64,000 nucleotides of DNA from Camellia lanceoleosa (lineage: Eukaryota > Streptophyta > Magnoliopsida > Ericales > Theaceae): contig CM045761.1 of NCBI GenBank assembly GCA_025200525.1, forward strand, positions 63,830,009-63,894,008. The letters are read 5' to 3'. Made by a program: the position numbers and the translations under genes. The notes under the pieces were generated by a model. The model had not been told where the DNA came from. It saw only the letters and a list, made by a program, of their open reading frames with translations, and made no database searches. This document shows positions 21,897 to 34,250 of this stretch, piece by piece. How positions within the stretch are numbered: position 1 is the first letter of the stretch; every line of letters begins with the position of its first letter.

Positions 21897-22680
21897 TTTA
21901 TATCTGAACATATCACTATAAGATGTCAATTGAACAACTTGTCAAGGTAAGTCATTCATTCAGCTTCTTCCACTCCTAAGGTTTTTGTATCACACAATTA
22001 TCGAAGATTCTTCAATCTCTACATCAATGTTAACCTAAAATCTTTACTCCTTGTAGGTGGGTAATCTCGATCATGGCCGTATAGAATCCATCATCATGAT
22101 CTTAAAAAACGGTGTATTGGATTGTTACTTGAAATAAAAATTATAAAAAATTCATTAGGTTATTTGAGAGAGAAACTCAAATCTCCAACAATTCGTTCAT
22201 AGCATAGTTCTAAAAAAGGGTCGTAGCGTACCAGTTGATACGTAGCAAAAAATCAAGATCCTGTCACGAATATCCACTGATATATTGGTGTGAATGAAAA
22301 TCGCCGATGAACTGGTTGGTTCCCGTTACATAACAGGGTGTAACCATTATATAGGTCACGATGTGTCGATACTCACCGTAACGGAAAAGAAAGCGTTGAA
22401 AATTGATTAAGAAATTTTATGACAACGATATCCGATTTTCGATATATACCGCCGATACTACCGATATTGATACTCCGTAATCAATACTATTCACATTTTA
22501 AGATTCATTTAGTAAAATATTTATGTAAAACATAAGATAATTAGATATTTATAATTATATATTTTAATCATATTTGTTTTAAAAGAAATTTTAATGTCAA
22601 GTTAATTTATTGTACCATCTTTCTGCACTGTCTTGCTCTAAAGCAAATGGAACATAGGTTGACCAGATTAAAGAACCGTA
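21897..22680. repeat. Degenerate repeat with CGATA motifs, no gene
   Basis: 22,220-22,490 contains repeated CCGATA/CGATAT-type words with more CpG than the flanks. It resembles an old repeat fragment, otherwise unrecognised. The rest is featureless AT-rich DNA. Confidence 0.35.
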
Positions 22681-22918
22681 GGTGTCGTTTGGTAATTGGG
22701 TTGGGTTGGTTTTTTTGGTTAAATTAGTCACACAAAAATAAAAATAATAAACATAAAAATTAATAAGACAAAATGTCACATTCAAACCGTAACTATTTTA
22801 TTTTTTTTCACACAAAAGTTTAAAAAAATCAAAAAAACCAATCCAAATCAACTTTTTAGCTTAGACTAAAATGGCCAAAAAAAAGTAAAAAAGCTCACCT
22901 AACTTTCCAAATGAAACC
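22681..22918. mobile_element. MITE, adjacent to a related MITE
   Basis: Left end GGTGTCGTTTGG and right end CCAAATGAAACC form a short imperfect TIR. Flanks are GTA and TTA, so the target duplication is not exact. The right TTA is shared with the next MITE. Confidence 0.5.
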
Positions 22919-22921
22919 TTA

Positions 22922-23170
22922 GGGTTGATTTGGGAAGTGGGTTGGCTTTTTGACTTTTTGATTTTTTTGACTATTTTAGCCTGGGTTAAAAAACTTTGTT
23001 TGAGAAAAACTTTTTGACTTTTTGATTTTTTTGACTTTTTTTGTGAGAAAAGAATATAATGATTATAGGTTGGATGTGATGTTTTGTTTTTTGTGACTAA
23101 AATAATCTATTTTATCTTTTGTGACTAAAATAGTCAAAAAAACCCACTTTAACTCTTCCCAAACGGACCC
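22922..23170. mobile_element. 249-bp MITE
   Basis: Left end GGGTTGATTTGGGAAGTGGG and inverted right end CTTCCCAAACGGACCC. Flanked by TTA on the left and TAA on the right (TA shared). The interior is rich in TTTTTGAC words, shared with other MITEs in the window (43,345-43,593; 62,913-63,094). Confidence 0.6.
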
Positions 23171-23742
23171 TAAAGGTGTACCACACTAGTTAAGAAAGTT
23201 TAAAAAGCATGTATATTCTTTATTAGATGTAACCTTTTTTTTTTCTTTTTTTTTTCTTTTTTTTTTTTTTAAAGAAAATAGATAACAAATATAATTTTAT
23301 CAAACCTTATCAAAACTTCTTAACACGTATTTTAAAAGTGAACACTATATAGTAAAAAATAGATAACAAATATAACTTTAAAAATATTAATTTATTTTTT
23401 ATAATACAAATTTGATTTAAATATATAGTTATCGATGCTTGAATATTTTAATTTTTCGCATGAATATTTTACTCAATGAATTTTAAAAATTGAATTATTC
23501 AAAGAACCGAAATAAGTCTCAATATGAACTTATCAAGTCTAAACACTCTCTAATATTAAAATAACTAATTTAAAAAAAGTCAAACCCTAATAATATTTAT
23601 GCAATGTATGATTAACTCACCATGTGAATAAAGGAAATCACAATAAGATTATCTTTATAAAAACCCCCCATCGAATCGTCACAAACAAATAAGATATGGC
23701 AAATAAGATTATACATAAAATATGACAATGATATATATATAA
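23171..23742. other. AT-rich intergenic DNA, no gene seen
   Basis: Only T-rich and A-rich runs. No coding, repeat or terminal structure recognised. Confidence 0.5.
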
Positions 23743-23751
23743 ATAAAAATA

Positions 23752-25559
23752 GAGTAAATTAAATTTACCTTTATGAGATTTCTGATAATTATAGGGATAT
23801 CTTCTGTGGTATTAATAATTATAGAAATCTCTCATACTTTTGAAACTATTATGAAAATTCTCCCACCGATAATCTTCTGTTAGTTTATTTAACAGAATAT
23901 GCTGATATCATGTATTATGAGTTAAAAATTTCAAGATTACCCTTATATATTCAAATAATAAATTTCACTTACCTCCCTTGAGATTTTACAAAAAAAATTA
24001 ATAAAGATTCATACATTATTTTAATAATATTGAAAAAATTATTAAATTCTATGCAATATTTAAAAAATTTCTAAATTATTAAGATATTATAAAAATATTT
24101 AATATTTTCATTGATAAAACATTTAAAAAGAAACCATATCTCTAAAATTAATATTATTATTGATAATACCTTTATAATTTCACGTAAGATTTATTTCATA
24201 CTACATAAACAACGTAAAATTTATTATTTGAGCTAACGTAGTTATTGTTTAAATTTTTTTTTTTAAGAAAGTAAAACAAATTAACTTCTTTATTTTTTAA
24301 ACAAAATGAACTCCTTAGATCCATGAAGCAATCCTTAAATATTGCATATATTTGTACTTGGGTCATTTTTTGCTCTATAATTTGGATATTTTTCAATACT
24401 CTATGTTTTGCTTTATTAAATCTTTCGTATTCGATTCATCAATATATATAAATATATAATAATAATAATAATAATAATAAATATTGAAAGATTAACGTAT
24501 TATATCTTATATACGTTATTAAATCCTAACTTAGGTCACTAAATATGTTTAAACAATAAATAGAAATTCTCCTCCCTCATGCTCTTTCCTTCATTTTTTC
24601 AGCATTTTTTTTCCTTTCATCAATGCTAGCTAACATCACCCAATACCATAGCAACTTACAAAACATGAATTTTTCTTTTGTTTTGTAAACATATGTGTAT
24701 TAATTTGAAGAAAAAAAAAAAAAACATAATAACATCTCATATTTATAATTTAAAAAAATTGACTTATAAAAATTACCAAACTCTATCTCATAAATATATA
24801 AAAAAAATTATCATTTTTATTTTTTCACAATCCTATATTATTTTCAAATTTTTATTTTCATCTTTTCAATTTCTAGTCGATGGATATTTAAAAAAATGGG
24901 TCAATATTTCTCACCTTATTAACAAATTTTTTTAAAATAAATATAAAAGTGAAAAAATATCTAATCACATAATAATAAATTAAAATTAGATGATAGGGAA
25001 TGAAAGATAAATAATTTTTTTGAGAATAATAAACTATTTAAATTTGTTATTTCTTACATCTAATTAAAATGGAATTTTACTTGAATAAAGAAATTATTCG
25101 AAAATAATAAAATACTCAAATAATTTGTTATTTATTACATCTCAAATCTATATCTCTATCTTTGTTTCTTTCATTTAAATTATTTTTATTAAATTAAACC
25201 TTAAAATTGGATATTCTTTCTTACTGTCATTAATCTTCTCTTCTTTTTTTTTTTTTTTAAACTTATAAAAGTTCAAAAACTTATAGCGGAAAAAAAAAAA
25301 AGTCAAGGAAATACAAAAAAATTGTGAGAAATAAAATGATAATTTAATATATAGGTGAATTACACTTAGTTCCCTTGAGGTTATTAATAGTATTTAAAGG
25401 GTATTATAGTCATTTGCATAACCAAGTTACTGTTTGGGTTAAATTCAAAGGAGGGGGACAATGGCAGAAAAAGTATGGGAGGTTAATGTAATTTCAGAAA
25501 CCATAGGAGAGATCCTTATAATTGTTAGAAACCTCAGAGGAGGTAACTGTAATTTACCC
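23752..25559. mobile_element. Mutator-like non-autonomous element, 1.8 kb
   Basis: The ends are inverted repeats. The left begins GAGTAAATTAAATTTACC and the right, read inward, begins GGGTAAATTACAGTTACC, with similarity continuing for roughly 100 bp (for example TTTCTGATAATTATAGGGAT). An exact 9-bp direct repeat, ATAAAAATA, flanks it at 23,743-23,751 and 25,560-25,568. A 9-bp duplication with long TIRs is the hallmark of Mutator-like elements. No transposase frame is present. A second copy lies inverted at 44,174-45,638, and two short relatives at 21,539-21,893 and 57,224-57,580. Confidence 0.8.
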
Positions 25560-25637
25560 ATAAAAATATTATACATGAAATTTATATAAAATCATTATTA
25601 AATTGATATTCATTCATTTTAAATTAAAAGACTCATA

Positions 25638-25870
25638 AAATCTATCTATCTATATATTATATAAGGAAAGAAAGTTTCTAACCAACAAGCCTTGTTAGAG
25701 TTCCAATATCCTAATCTTAATTTTTTAATTTTTTGATTTAAAAAAAAAATCTCAACTTTTATTGACTTCTCTCAACCCAAATGTCTTTTTAACTTCTCCC
25801 ATACCTACTATTACACCATTTTCAACTTCTCCTATACACTATGGTTAGTGATGAAATTACTAAATTATTT
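25638..25870 (+). mobile_element. Helitron-like fragment
   Basis: Begins TCTATCTATCTATATATTA and continues through GTTAGAGTTCCAATATCCTA. It is an inverted relative of the tandem units at 50,509-51,594, which start TCTATATATATAACTC on their minus strand. A 5' TC followed by TATATA is common in plant Helitrons. No CTRR end with hairpin was identified, so the class is tentative. Confidence 0.35.
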
Positions 25871-26330
25871 TTATAAAAAATATAAAAAAAATAATTTGTA
25901 TATTCAAAAAATATCTAAAACAAATATAATTTCTTATTAAAAAATAACATGTTGCAATTACGAAAAAAAAAGAAAAAAAATTACACTATAAAAAAGAATT
26001 TGTATATTAAAAAAATATCTAAAACAAATATAAATTCTTATTAAAAATTAACATGTTGCAATTGCGAAAAAAAAAAAGAGAAAAAAATTACATTGTGCAT
26101 TTCATTAAAATCTAAAAAAAATAATTTGTATATCAAAAAAATATCTAAAACAAATTAATAACTATTAATTAATAGAATTCTGCAAGTGAAAAGTCTCAAA
26201 CCACATCACTTTGTCTTCTCAAATGTTTCCTTTTTTGGTTCATGCATTTATTCTAATATTGATAGAGAATTGAACGTGTGGAAGAGTGAGATACATTAAA
26301 AATATATATTTAGTTATGTAATTATTGTCA
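25871..26330. repeat. AT-rich tandemly duplicated filler
   Basis: The words AAAAATATCTAAAACAAAT and AACATGTTGCAATT recur three and two times between 25,905 and 26,160, giving a degenerate tandem array with a period of about 120 bp. No coding sequence. Confidence 0.5.
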
Positions 26331-26334
26331 TAAT

Positions 26335-28375
26335 GCTAGGATAACCCTTGCTGACATCTAGTACCGCTATACCATGTGTAGCCTCAAATTCATCAGTGGC
26401 TACATTTATTACCTCAAACCCTGATCTACCGCATACAAACTAATAGTCGACCTTCCAGACTCCAACAAGGGTGTTAGAGAAAACTATCTCATTGTCTCAG
26501 GTAATTGCGAGTTTGCGCTAAATAATGATCTCCACCTCTTCCTTTTGCGTTGATGAGTTTTTAGGGAAGATGAAGGTAAGAACTTAATTGCCCTAAATTA
26601 TGCATTTTTAACATCGATTTGCACACTTAATTATTTTCTGGCATTTTCCTTCTTTACTATGTTTTGCAATTCTTCCCTAACCAAGCAAATTGTTTCGGAA
26701 GTCGTACGTCTTGAGCCTCAACTTGAGACGGCTCTTGGACTTACCTGTCCAAGACTGCAAGGCCCCCATCCTTCTGAACTATATTCCGACCTATCGATCG
26801 CCTCTGCCCAACATCCTTGTCAAGAATAGGACTTCACCCTCTGCAACAACTCCACCAGTCGCATCATCTCCCAGACCAGACCAAGCCTCCACTTCTGACC
26901 TAATGAACTAGCTATCCACATCAGTTCCATAACACATTCCACTAGCCTAATGCCCGCACCGTCATCCAAATGCACCGTTTGGGAGAATACGTAGCAAAAA
27001 GCGTTGAGGTGTTGATACTCCGGCGTACGACCTTGCCAGCCTCCCACTTGCACTTTCTACTTCCAGACTCGGTACCAGAGTTACCGTCGCTGCCACTTCC
27101 GTTAAAATGGGTCGAAAACTAGCTACAGCCAAGGACTTGCTTGTCGGTCTGCCCAAAATTGTGATCATGCAATCCACTTCTCCCCCCAAATCTATCCAAA
27201 AGCCCAAAATGGTGAAAAAGGCTAAGGTCACTATTGTTTCTTCTGACGAACAGAAAGACACAGACGACACTGTGCCAATTTCAAAATTGGCCGAGGCCGA
27301 GAAAAGGCCAACCACAGGTGACTCCGCCAATGCTTCTCCAATGAAGAAGCCGAGGTCTGTCGAAACCAGTGGCGAAAGGAATGCCTTGCTCGAGGACGCC
27401 TGGCTTCCCGAGATCAAGGTGGGGGACTAACTATTGTAAGTTGGCGATAGCGCCATCAAGGACCTTGAGGTCGGCGCTGCTCTAACAACGGGCTTGCTCC
27501 CGCCCACTAATATGGACTACATCAGTGATTATAATCAATATGAAAATTTCTCCATGATGATGAGGTATTTTGTCTTGGTAAGGTTCTTTACTCTTTTTTC
27601 AATTTCTACCTTTCTTATACTTAATGAAAATTTTCTAATTCACTTCTCTTTTTGCAGGCCATCTAGAATGTACACTCCCATGTGGTCAAGGTTGAGTTAG
27701 TGAAGAAAGACCTTATCGAGAAAACCAAAGAGGCTATTGGCTTTATGTTCCAACTTAACAAATACAGCCAGCTTAGCCAAGGCAGCTAAAACTAGAGAAG
27801 AGGTAGCTACCAAGATGGCTGCCAAGGCTACCGAAGATAGAGCCGCCGAGGCTGAGGCTGCCTTGAGGAAGGCCCTAGAGACAAAAAAGGTCGAGATTGA
27901 GGCGGCCAACGAGAAGGCCTACACAGAGGGTAGGCCAATGTCTGGGACCAGTACAAGAAGCAAGTCAACCTAGCTTATAACAAAGACTATTACTTCAGCT
28001 AGGTTGCTACGTTGAAGAAATTTGTTGTCCTTGAGGACTCCTCTCTACACGACATCGGCCAGCTGGATGTGCCCTTCCCCCCTTTCCAGTCCAATTTGAG
28101 GAGGAGGAAGAGGAAGAACAAGAAGAAAAGATTGTTGTCGACGTCGCTGTTAATACCGCTGGGGCCAAGTCCCTAACTCTGAACGATCAGGTCCTGGATC
28201 TGACTGAAGACGATGGGTATGAGGTTTCCAAAAGTATTTCCCCCAAAAACGTCGAGGTCACCGCAGCGGAGAAGAGTCTTGATGAGACTCTGAAGGAGAT
28301 TGACGACGAGATTGCGACCGAGGTTGGAATGGCGGAGCAGCAAGCCAAGGCTAATGTGCCAGAGTCTAGCACTTA
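26335..28375 (+). pseudogene. Antisense extra ORF of Tat/Retand element
   Basis: This plus-strand gene relic lies antisense to the neighbouring gypsy pol. An N-terminal piece with YLIVSGNCEFALNNDLH sits near 26,480-26,540. A Lys-, Ser- and Pro-rich middle follows (27,107-27,430), then a spliced junction (intron about 27,579-27,658, GT...GCAG). Next comes an Ala/Glu/Lys coiled coil (27,737-27,930, e.g. ATEDRAAEAEAALRKA), and an acidic tail ends at the TAG at 28,373-28,375. Frames change between 27,430 and 27,660 and again near 27,960 and 28,090, so it is not translatable as one protein. Tat/Retand elements are known to carry such an antisense ORF between pol and the 3' LTR; its function is unknown. 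A host gene is less likely given that position. Confidence 0.6.
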
Positions 28376-28807
28376 GGATTTTCTTTCAACTTGTATTTTC
28401 CTTTTCTTGTAAGGCCGAAGTGCCTCTTGAACAAGTTCCTCATCTCTTTTAATACAAACTTAGCTTCCTTTTTTTCAGTAAATGCTTGTGATTGCTTCTC
28501 TTTATTACTTTCATATGCTTTGTTAGTTCTTCTAAGTGTGATGCCTTCTAGATAGAATATATCATCTCAGATTAATGATCTCGGATAACTTCAACATGCA
28601 GTAATTCACCTTGACTAACTTCAATTTGCAAAACTTTTCTGAACAAATTTTTGTAAGCACCATACTTAACTTATTTTTGCTTCCTGCCTCTTAATGCGAA
28701 TCTAAGTATCACTTGGGTTCGCATTAAGGATGCTTTATCTAAATCTTGCCTAAGTCTAACTTAGACATCCATGAGGTCACCGTGTTTAGCTCATCTAAAC
28801 AAAACAC
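28376..28807 (-). other. Tat noncoding flank of antisense ORF
   Basis: T-rich segment after the stop of the antisense ORF with a plausible 3' untranslated character, followed by Tat-like noncoding DNA. It continues beyond the Harbinger insertions at 35,084. No frame of note. Confidence 0.45.
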
Positions 28808-28810
28808 TTA

Positions 28811-29699
28811 GGTGGTATTTGTTTTGAGGGATTGAGGGATGTGATTGGACTATTAGTTAATCTGGACTAATAGTCCGTTATTTGGTTCAAATTTTTGGTA
28901 CCGGACTATTAGTCCTTTCAGATAATTAGTCCCAAATCCATTCGATTATTGTGTCCCATGGGAGGGTGTGGGACACAAATGGAGGGATAAGAGAGATATA
29001 GGATTAGGTGATGAAATGACCCTTTTGACCTTCTACTATTTAATTATGTATTATATTTAGTAAAATTCAATAAAATTTAAATGTCACAATTTAAAAATAA
29101 AATTATTTAATTTAATTTTCATTAATTTTTTATTCATTAATTTTTTAAAATAATTTTTTATATATTTTTTATTGATGTTTTATTTTAAAATTTTGTGTAT
29201 ATTTTATTTAATTTCATTATTTAAATTTTAATAGATGCTTTATTTAATTTCATTATTTAAATATTATTATTTTTTAAAATAAATTTATTTAAAATATCAA
29301 TTAAAAAATAACATATATTTTTATTGATATTTTATTTATTTAATTTTTAAAAAATAAATTTATGTAATTGTGTAAAAAATAAAATAAAATAAATTTTTAT
29401 TTAATCTAGTTAAAAATAATTAAAATATTAAAGATATGTTTAATGTTGCTATTACTTAAATAATTAAAAAGGGTAAAATAATCGTTTGAACATTTATCCT
29501 TCTCCATAATATCCCAAACAAACATATGATTCATATTCTATCCAACAAAATAGTCTTTTCCTGACATTTAATCCCATGACTAAACAAACATGGGTTTCAA
29601 ACCCAATCCAACCAAATAATTCGGAGATAATATATCCCTGGACTAACAATCCAATAGATTCCAATCCCCCTTATCCAGTCCGTCCAAACAAACACACCC
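28811..29699. mobile_element. PIF/Harbinger-type non-autonomous element, 889 bp
   Basis: Left end GGTGGTATTTGTTTTGAGGG and inverted right end CCGTCCAAACAAACACACCC form imperfect TIRs. TTA flanks both sides (28,808-28,810 and 29,700-29,702). The interior is AT-rich with no transposase. Subterminal repeats of GGACTAATAGTCC type occur near the left end and in degraded form near the right. The right TTA is also the left TTA of the autonomous-type element that follows. Confidence 0.8.
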
Positions 29700-29915
29700 T
29701 TAGGGCATGTTTGATTGACAGGATTAGAGTATGAGATTGTAATTATTAATCCCTGAGCCCAAGAATCTTGCGTTCGTTTTGAAATTTTGTTTCAGGATTA
29801 TTAATCAAATAGATAATTAATCCAACAAATTTGTAAGATTATTAGTAATGAGGTAGTGGTGGGATTATATATCCTGAGCTGAGAATTAAAATAAAAAGAC
29901 TCTTTTACCCCTGAC

Positions 29916-29923
29916 TATATAAG
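29916..29923 (+). promoter_or_regulatory. Putative TATA box of Harbinger genes
   Basis: TATATAAG lies about 215 bp inside the left end. A GC-balanced segment with an ATG at 29,998 and CTCCATCTCGGTGCACC follows, which may be a 5' untranslated exon. The assignment rests on position only. Confidence 0.35.
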
Positions 29924-31149
29924 CAAAAATGTAAACCCAGATCAAAGTCATTTCTACATAGCAAATACATAGCAGCTTTGCTAAGAGAAAAGCAACGATG
30001 AAAAACTCTATCTCCGTGAAGATCTCCATCTCGGTGCACCGATTTCAGCCTTCGTTCACAGGAAAATTCACCGTCGACACTGAAAAACTCTCATTACCAG
30101 TGAGATCATCATCTTCGCCAATTATTTTTTTCTAGATTTTTATCTATTTCAACAATTAATTTTACATGTTTGGTTCAAAATTTATGATAAATCATCATTG
30201 TCAGAATTTATGAGATGTATTTGTATATATATACATAGATTTATGTATTTGTAACAATGTTTTGATGGTTTTGATATATTATATACTAGATCTGTGCAAT
30301 GATTGATGGTCTTCATTTGATTTTCAAAATTTATATATAGATTTATGGATTTATTTTATTTGATTTGTATTTGTTTTTGGTTTTTATGTATGAATATATA
30401 TATATAGATTTTAAGAATTTAATAGGAATTTTCAAAACTGATGTAAATATATTATATTAGGAATTTTCAAGTACAGGAGGTAAATTGTAAATCCATTATA
30501 CATAGCTCATGTTTGTTTGTTTTTGTCTATATATAATTATACTACAACTAGGTATCTTTTATTTTTTAAACTTTTCTTTTTAATTTTACCATTTAGGACG
30601 TGTTTGGATCACTAAATTGGGTAGAAAAAAGAAAAAAAGAAAAAAAAAGATTCAATACCCAAATCCATTATCCAAACACAAAATTAAGCTTCATTTGGAT
30701 TGTTATAGATTTGAAATTAAGGTATTTGAGGCTAAATTTAGTGGCCTTAAAGCTGAAAATAAATGGGAAAATTAGAAAAGGGGCTTAAAGAATAATAGGG
30801 GCTGAAAATTAGGTTGTGGCTAGGATATGTTCTATGTTTTGATTTCAGGTCAATTGTATTTTTTTAAAAGATTTATTTGTTATTCTGTGATGTTTTAGGA
30901 TTTGGGTTTTGCTTAATTTTTGTTGGGTATAGTAGCTTTGCTTAATTTTTGCTCAAGTGTGAGAATTGATAGACTAATTAGCATGTTATAAAGATCTTCC
31001 TAATGTGTTAGTTAAAGCATTTGTAGATGGACAATAATGAATGCTCGGACAGTACGATGGGCCTATTTGAAGCATTTGTAACACTCTAAGAAGTTGTGTC
31101 ATCTATTAACTATGTATGTGGTGTGTACATTATTGTACTACATGTTGCC

Positions 31150-32421
31150 TTGGAGAGGTACCAATCTAGGTTGGATATGAAAAGGTCACCACATCCCTTC
31201 CAAGCACAATTAGACTATTTGAATAAATTGGTGAAGGATAGCAATATTGATTGTCTTGAACAACTCTGAGTGAATAGGCATACTTTCATGTGTCTTTGTA
31301 CACTTGTCCGAAGTGTGGGATTATCTGATTCTAAATATGCCCTCTTAGAGGAGAAAGTTGCAATGTTCTTAAATGTAATTGCACATGACTATAAGAATTG
31401 CAACATCAAGTTCAATTTCATGCGGTCTAGGCAAACAGTTAGTCAGTACTTCAACGATGTCTTTAAGGCTATTTAACACCTACAATGTGTCTTACTTAAG
31501 ACACTAGAGCCAATAACTGCAAATTGCATAAATGATAGATGGAGGTGTTTTTAGGTATTACATAGTTTAATTTCATTTTGATTTTGGGCAAAGAACAACA
31601 TGTTTAAAATGAATAACCTTATTTTATTTTGATAGTTGGTAGAATTGTCTTGGAGATCGAGATGGAACTTATGTTAGGGTTTGTGTTCCTGCAATAGATA
31701 AGCCAAGATATAGAACCCAGAAGGGTGAAATTGCTACTAATGTCTTGGGTGATTGCTCCCAAGACATGCAATTCATTTATGTGTTGCCTGGATGGGAAGG
31801 GTTAGCTTCAGATTCTAGGGTACTTAGAGATGCTGTGAATAGACCAAATGGTTTGAAAGTGCCAACCGGTAAGAATCTATATAGTTAATGGATGTAATCT
31901 TAATTGCCCAATTTTTAAAGTACTTATACATATGAAACCCATACTTGTTTTCAGGTTTCTACTATCTTATAGATACGAGTTACACTAATAGGGAGGGTTT
32001 CCTAATGTATAGAGGGCAACGTTATCACCTCTCTACATGGAAAGAAAGGGGTATCCCAGTGAATCTTGAGGAGTTTTTCAACATTAAGCACTCAGCTGCT
32101 CGTAATGTTATTGAGAGGTGTTTTGGGTTACTTAAGATTAGGTGGGCAATACTGAGAACTGCTTCGTACTACCTAATCAAGACCCATGGTCGTATCATTA
32201 CTTCATGTTGCCTTCTCCACAACCTCATCAGACGTGAAATGCTAGTGGATCCATTTGAGTTCGAGTTAAATAACACTCCTATACCTCAACCTGATTTAAG
32301 AGAAGAGTTCATCAATACAGTAGAGCCATCAAATCAATGGAGTGATTGGACAGATACATTGGCAAACATAATGTTTAATGAATGGAAAACAAATAGAGGT
32401 GTTGGTGGAAATTTTCCGTAG
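31150..32421 (+). pseudogene. PIF/Harbinger DDE transposase
   Basis: Three exons are evident. Exon 1 (about 31,150-31,553) holds the helical N-terminal region (EEKVAMFLNVIAHD, KFNFMRSRQTVSQYF). Exon 2 (31,643-31,868) and exon 3 (31,955-32,421) hold the DDE_Tnp_4 catalytic domain. The acceptor before exon 2 is GGTAG, and the second intron runs from GTAAG to TTTTCAG. The catalytic acids are recognisable: D in RDGTYV, D in YLIDTSY, E in NVIERCFGLL. Exon 1 has in-frame stops at 31,267-31,269 and 31,474-31,476, so the gene is dead, while exons 2 and 3 are open. The C-terminus ends with a TAG after GGNFP. The enzyme would cut the TIRs and insert at TTA/TAA. Confidence 0.88.
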
Positions 32422-32786
32422 TTGAGATAGTTTATTTAAATATTTTATTTGTAATGGTGAGAATCTTGTCTATTTTCATAACTACAAAATATGTAATGAG
32501 AATCTTACATAGTTTAGATAGATTTATTTTTCAAGCTAATCGATTTTATTTGTTTTAATCTTTATTTCATGGAGAACCATTTGTTGCTTTCATGATTGTA
32601 TAATAATATCTATATTTTAGGTAGATTGAGTTGTTGTTTAATATGAAGAATGCCTTTTTTTTTTTTTTTTTGTTAGTTCATGCACACTTTTCAATCATAT
32701 TTCTACCTTGTCTTCCATACTTGTATTTTGTATATTAGAATGAGCTATTAAATCAATAATATGTGTTGTACATCATTATTATAGAC

Positions 32787-34250
32787 ATGGATAGTGTTGC
32801 CTCAAGTCGTTCTCGAAAGAAAAGTAAGAGGAAGGCAGATGCTGGTTCAATTGGGAGTCGTAGGATTTGGACGAAGCGGAAGGAGCTGTTTCTCATAAGT
32901 GCAATGAAAGATTTGTGTAATAATCCTAAATGGAAGGTTGACAATGGGAAATTTAAGTTGGGGTTTTATAGCGAACTTGAGAAGAGAATAGTCATGGCTT
33001 TTCCTGGAAGTGACCTTCGTGCTTGTCTCCACATTGAGTCAAAGATAAAAATTTGGAGGAAACACTATGGCCTTTTGTATGAAATGACTAAGCTTAGCAG
33101 GTTTGGATAGGATGGCATTGAAAAGATGGTTCTTGTTGACAGTAATGATGTTTGGGAGAACTTTGTTTAGGTAAGTTTTTTCTTCTATTTTTTAGTGTTC
33201 ATCTCATCATAACTACTAAATATCCCATTCATCTTTGTTTTAATTTGATCTCATTTAGCTTACCTTTAATTGAAAGAGCTCTTGTTGATCTGTTTAGTAA
33301 TCTTTCTTTTATTTTAAATCCATATACGGTTGATATCATTTATGCATGTTTGATTTTTGTAACAAGTTGTCATTTTTTATAGTTCTATTGTAATTTTTGT
33401 TTGATCATTGAGCATGGGAAAAGTAAAAGAACCTTTAAAATTGGAACTATAGTTTGAAGAATTGGTATTAGGAATGGCCTGAAATTCAAAGTCTTATGGA
33501 AATCTTGACAATAATGACAAATTAAATGACTAACAGTTGTTGTCTTGCTACAGGCCAATTGGTATTAGGAATGTTTTTTTCCATGTATTATAGTCCCTTC
33601 TTTTCATTCTCCCACAGCATCACTTTTCCCATATGCATTCTATCTTTCTCTTGCTTTGTATTTCAGGACATGTCCAAGAAGCATTTCACTCCTTGTACTT
33701 TTGTTTATGTACTGCATGTTTGAATGTTCTTTCTTTATTTTGAACTTGTGTAGAGACAACCAAGTGCGAGTTCTGAGCGAAACAAGTCATTTCTGTATTA
33801 TGAAGATTGGCTTGGTCTTTTTGGTAAAGATAGAGCCACTGGTAAGTTAGTTGAAGATCCCCCAGATGCAATTGAAGCAATTGCTATGGAGGAAGCCATG
33901 GGGGAGAAGGGTGATAGTTCTCCAGCTAAACAATTCAATTTTGCTGACTTTGAGTGTTCAATGTTTACAAATGGAAGTGCATCCAACTCTTGTACCTTGG
34001 CAATGGAGGAACAAAAAGAGACAAGACTACTGAAGGAATCGCAAGTAATATTGCTACAATGACGGAGACACTCGGCTCTTTTTGGACAAAACAGACACTA
34101 GATTGGGTGAGATTGTTAAGAGGATTGGGTATCAACATGACTTATCCCAAGCTAGAAGGAGTATCAATGCTGAACTTCTGAAGCTCCCCAATTACATCAA
34201 CTCAAAGGTTGATAGTAGGTTCTCTCATCGTCAAAGCTGCTCAGCGAGTT
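32787..34250 (+). pseudogene. Harbinger Myb/SANT-like accessory gene
   Basis: Starts at the ATG at 32,787 (MDSVASSRSRKK). It has a Myb/SANT-like domain (RRIWTKRKELFLISAM, then GSDLRAC and KIKIWRKHYGLLYEM), as in the second protein of plant PIF/Harbinger elements, which binds the transposon ends and helps the transposase into the nucleus. A TAG at 33,108-33,110 and a second at 33,168-33,170, directly before the GTAAGT donor, break exon 1. The second exon starts near 33,754 after TGTGTAG and contains an acidic helix (DAIEAIAMEEAMGEKG). A frameshift near 34,015 moves the C-terminal part, which ends around 34,250, to other frames. Confidence 0.82.
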
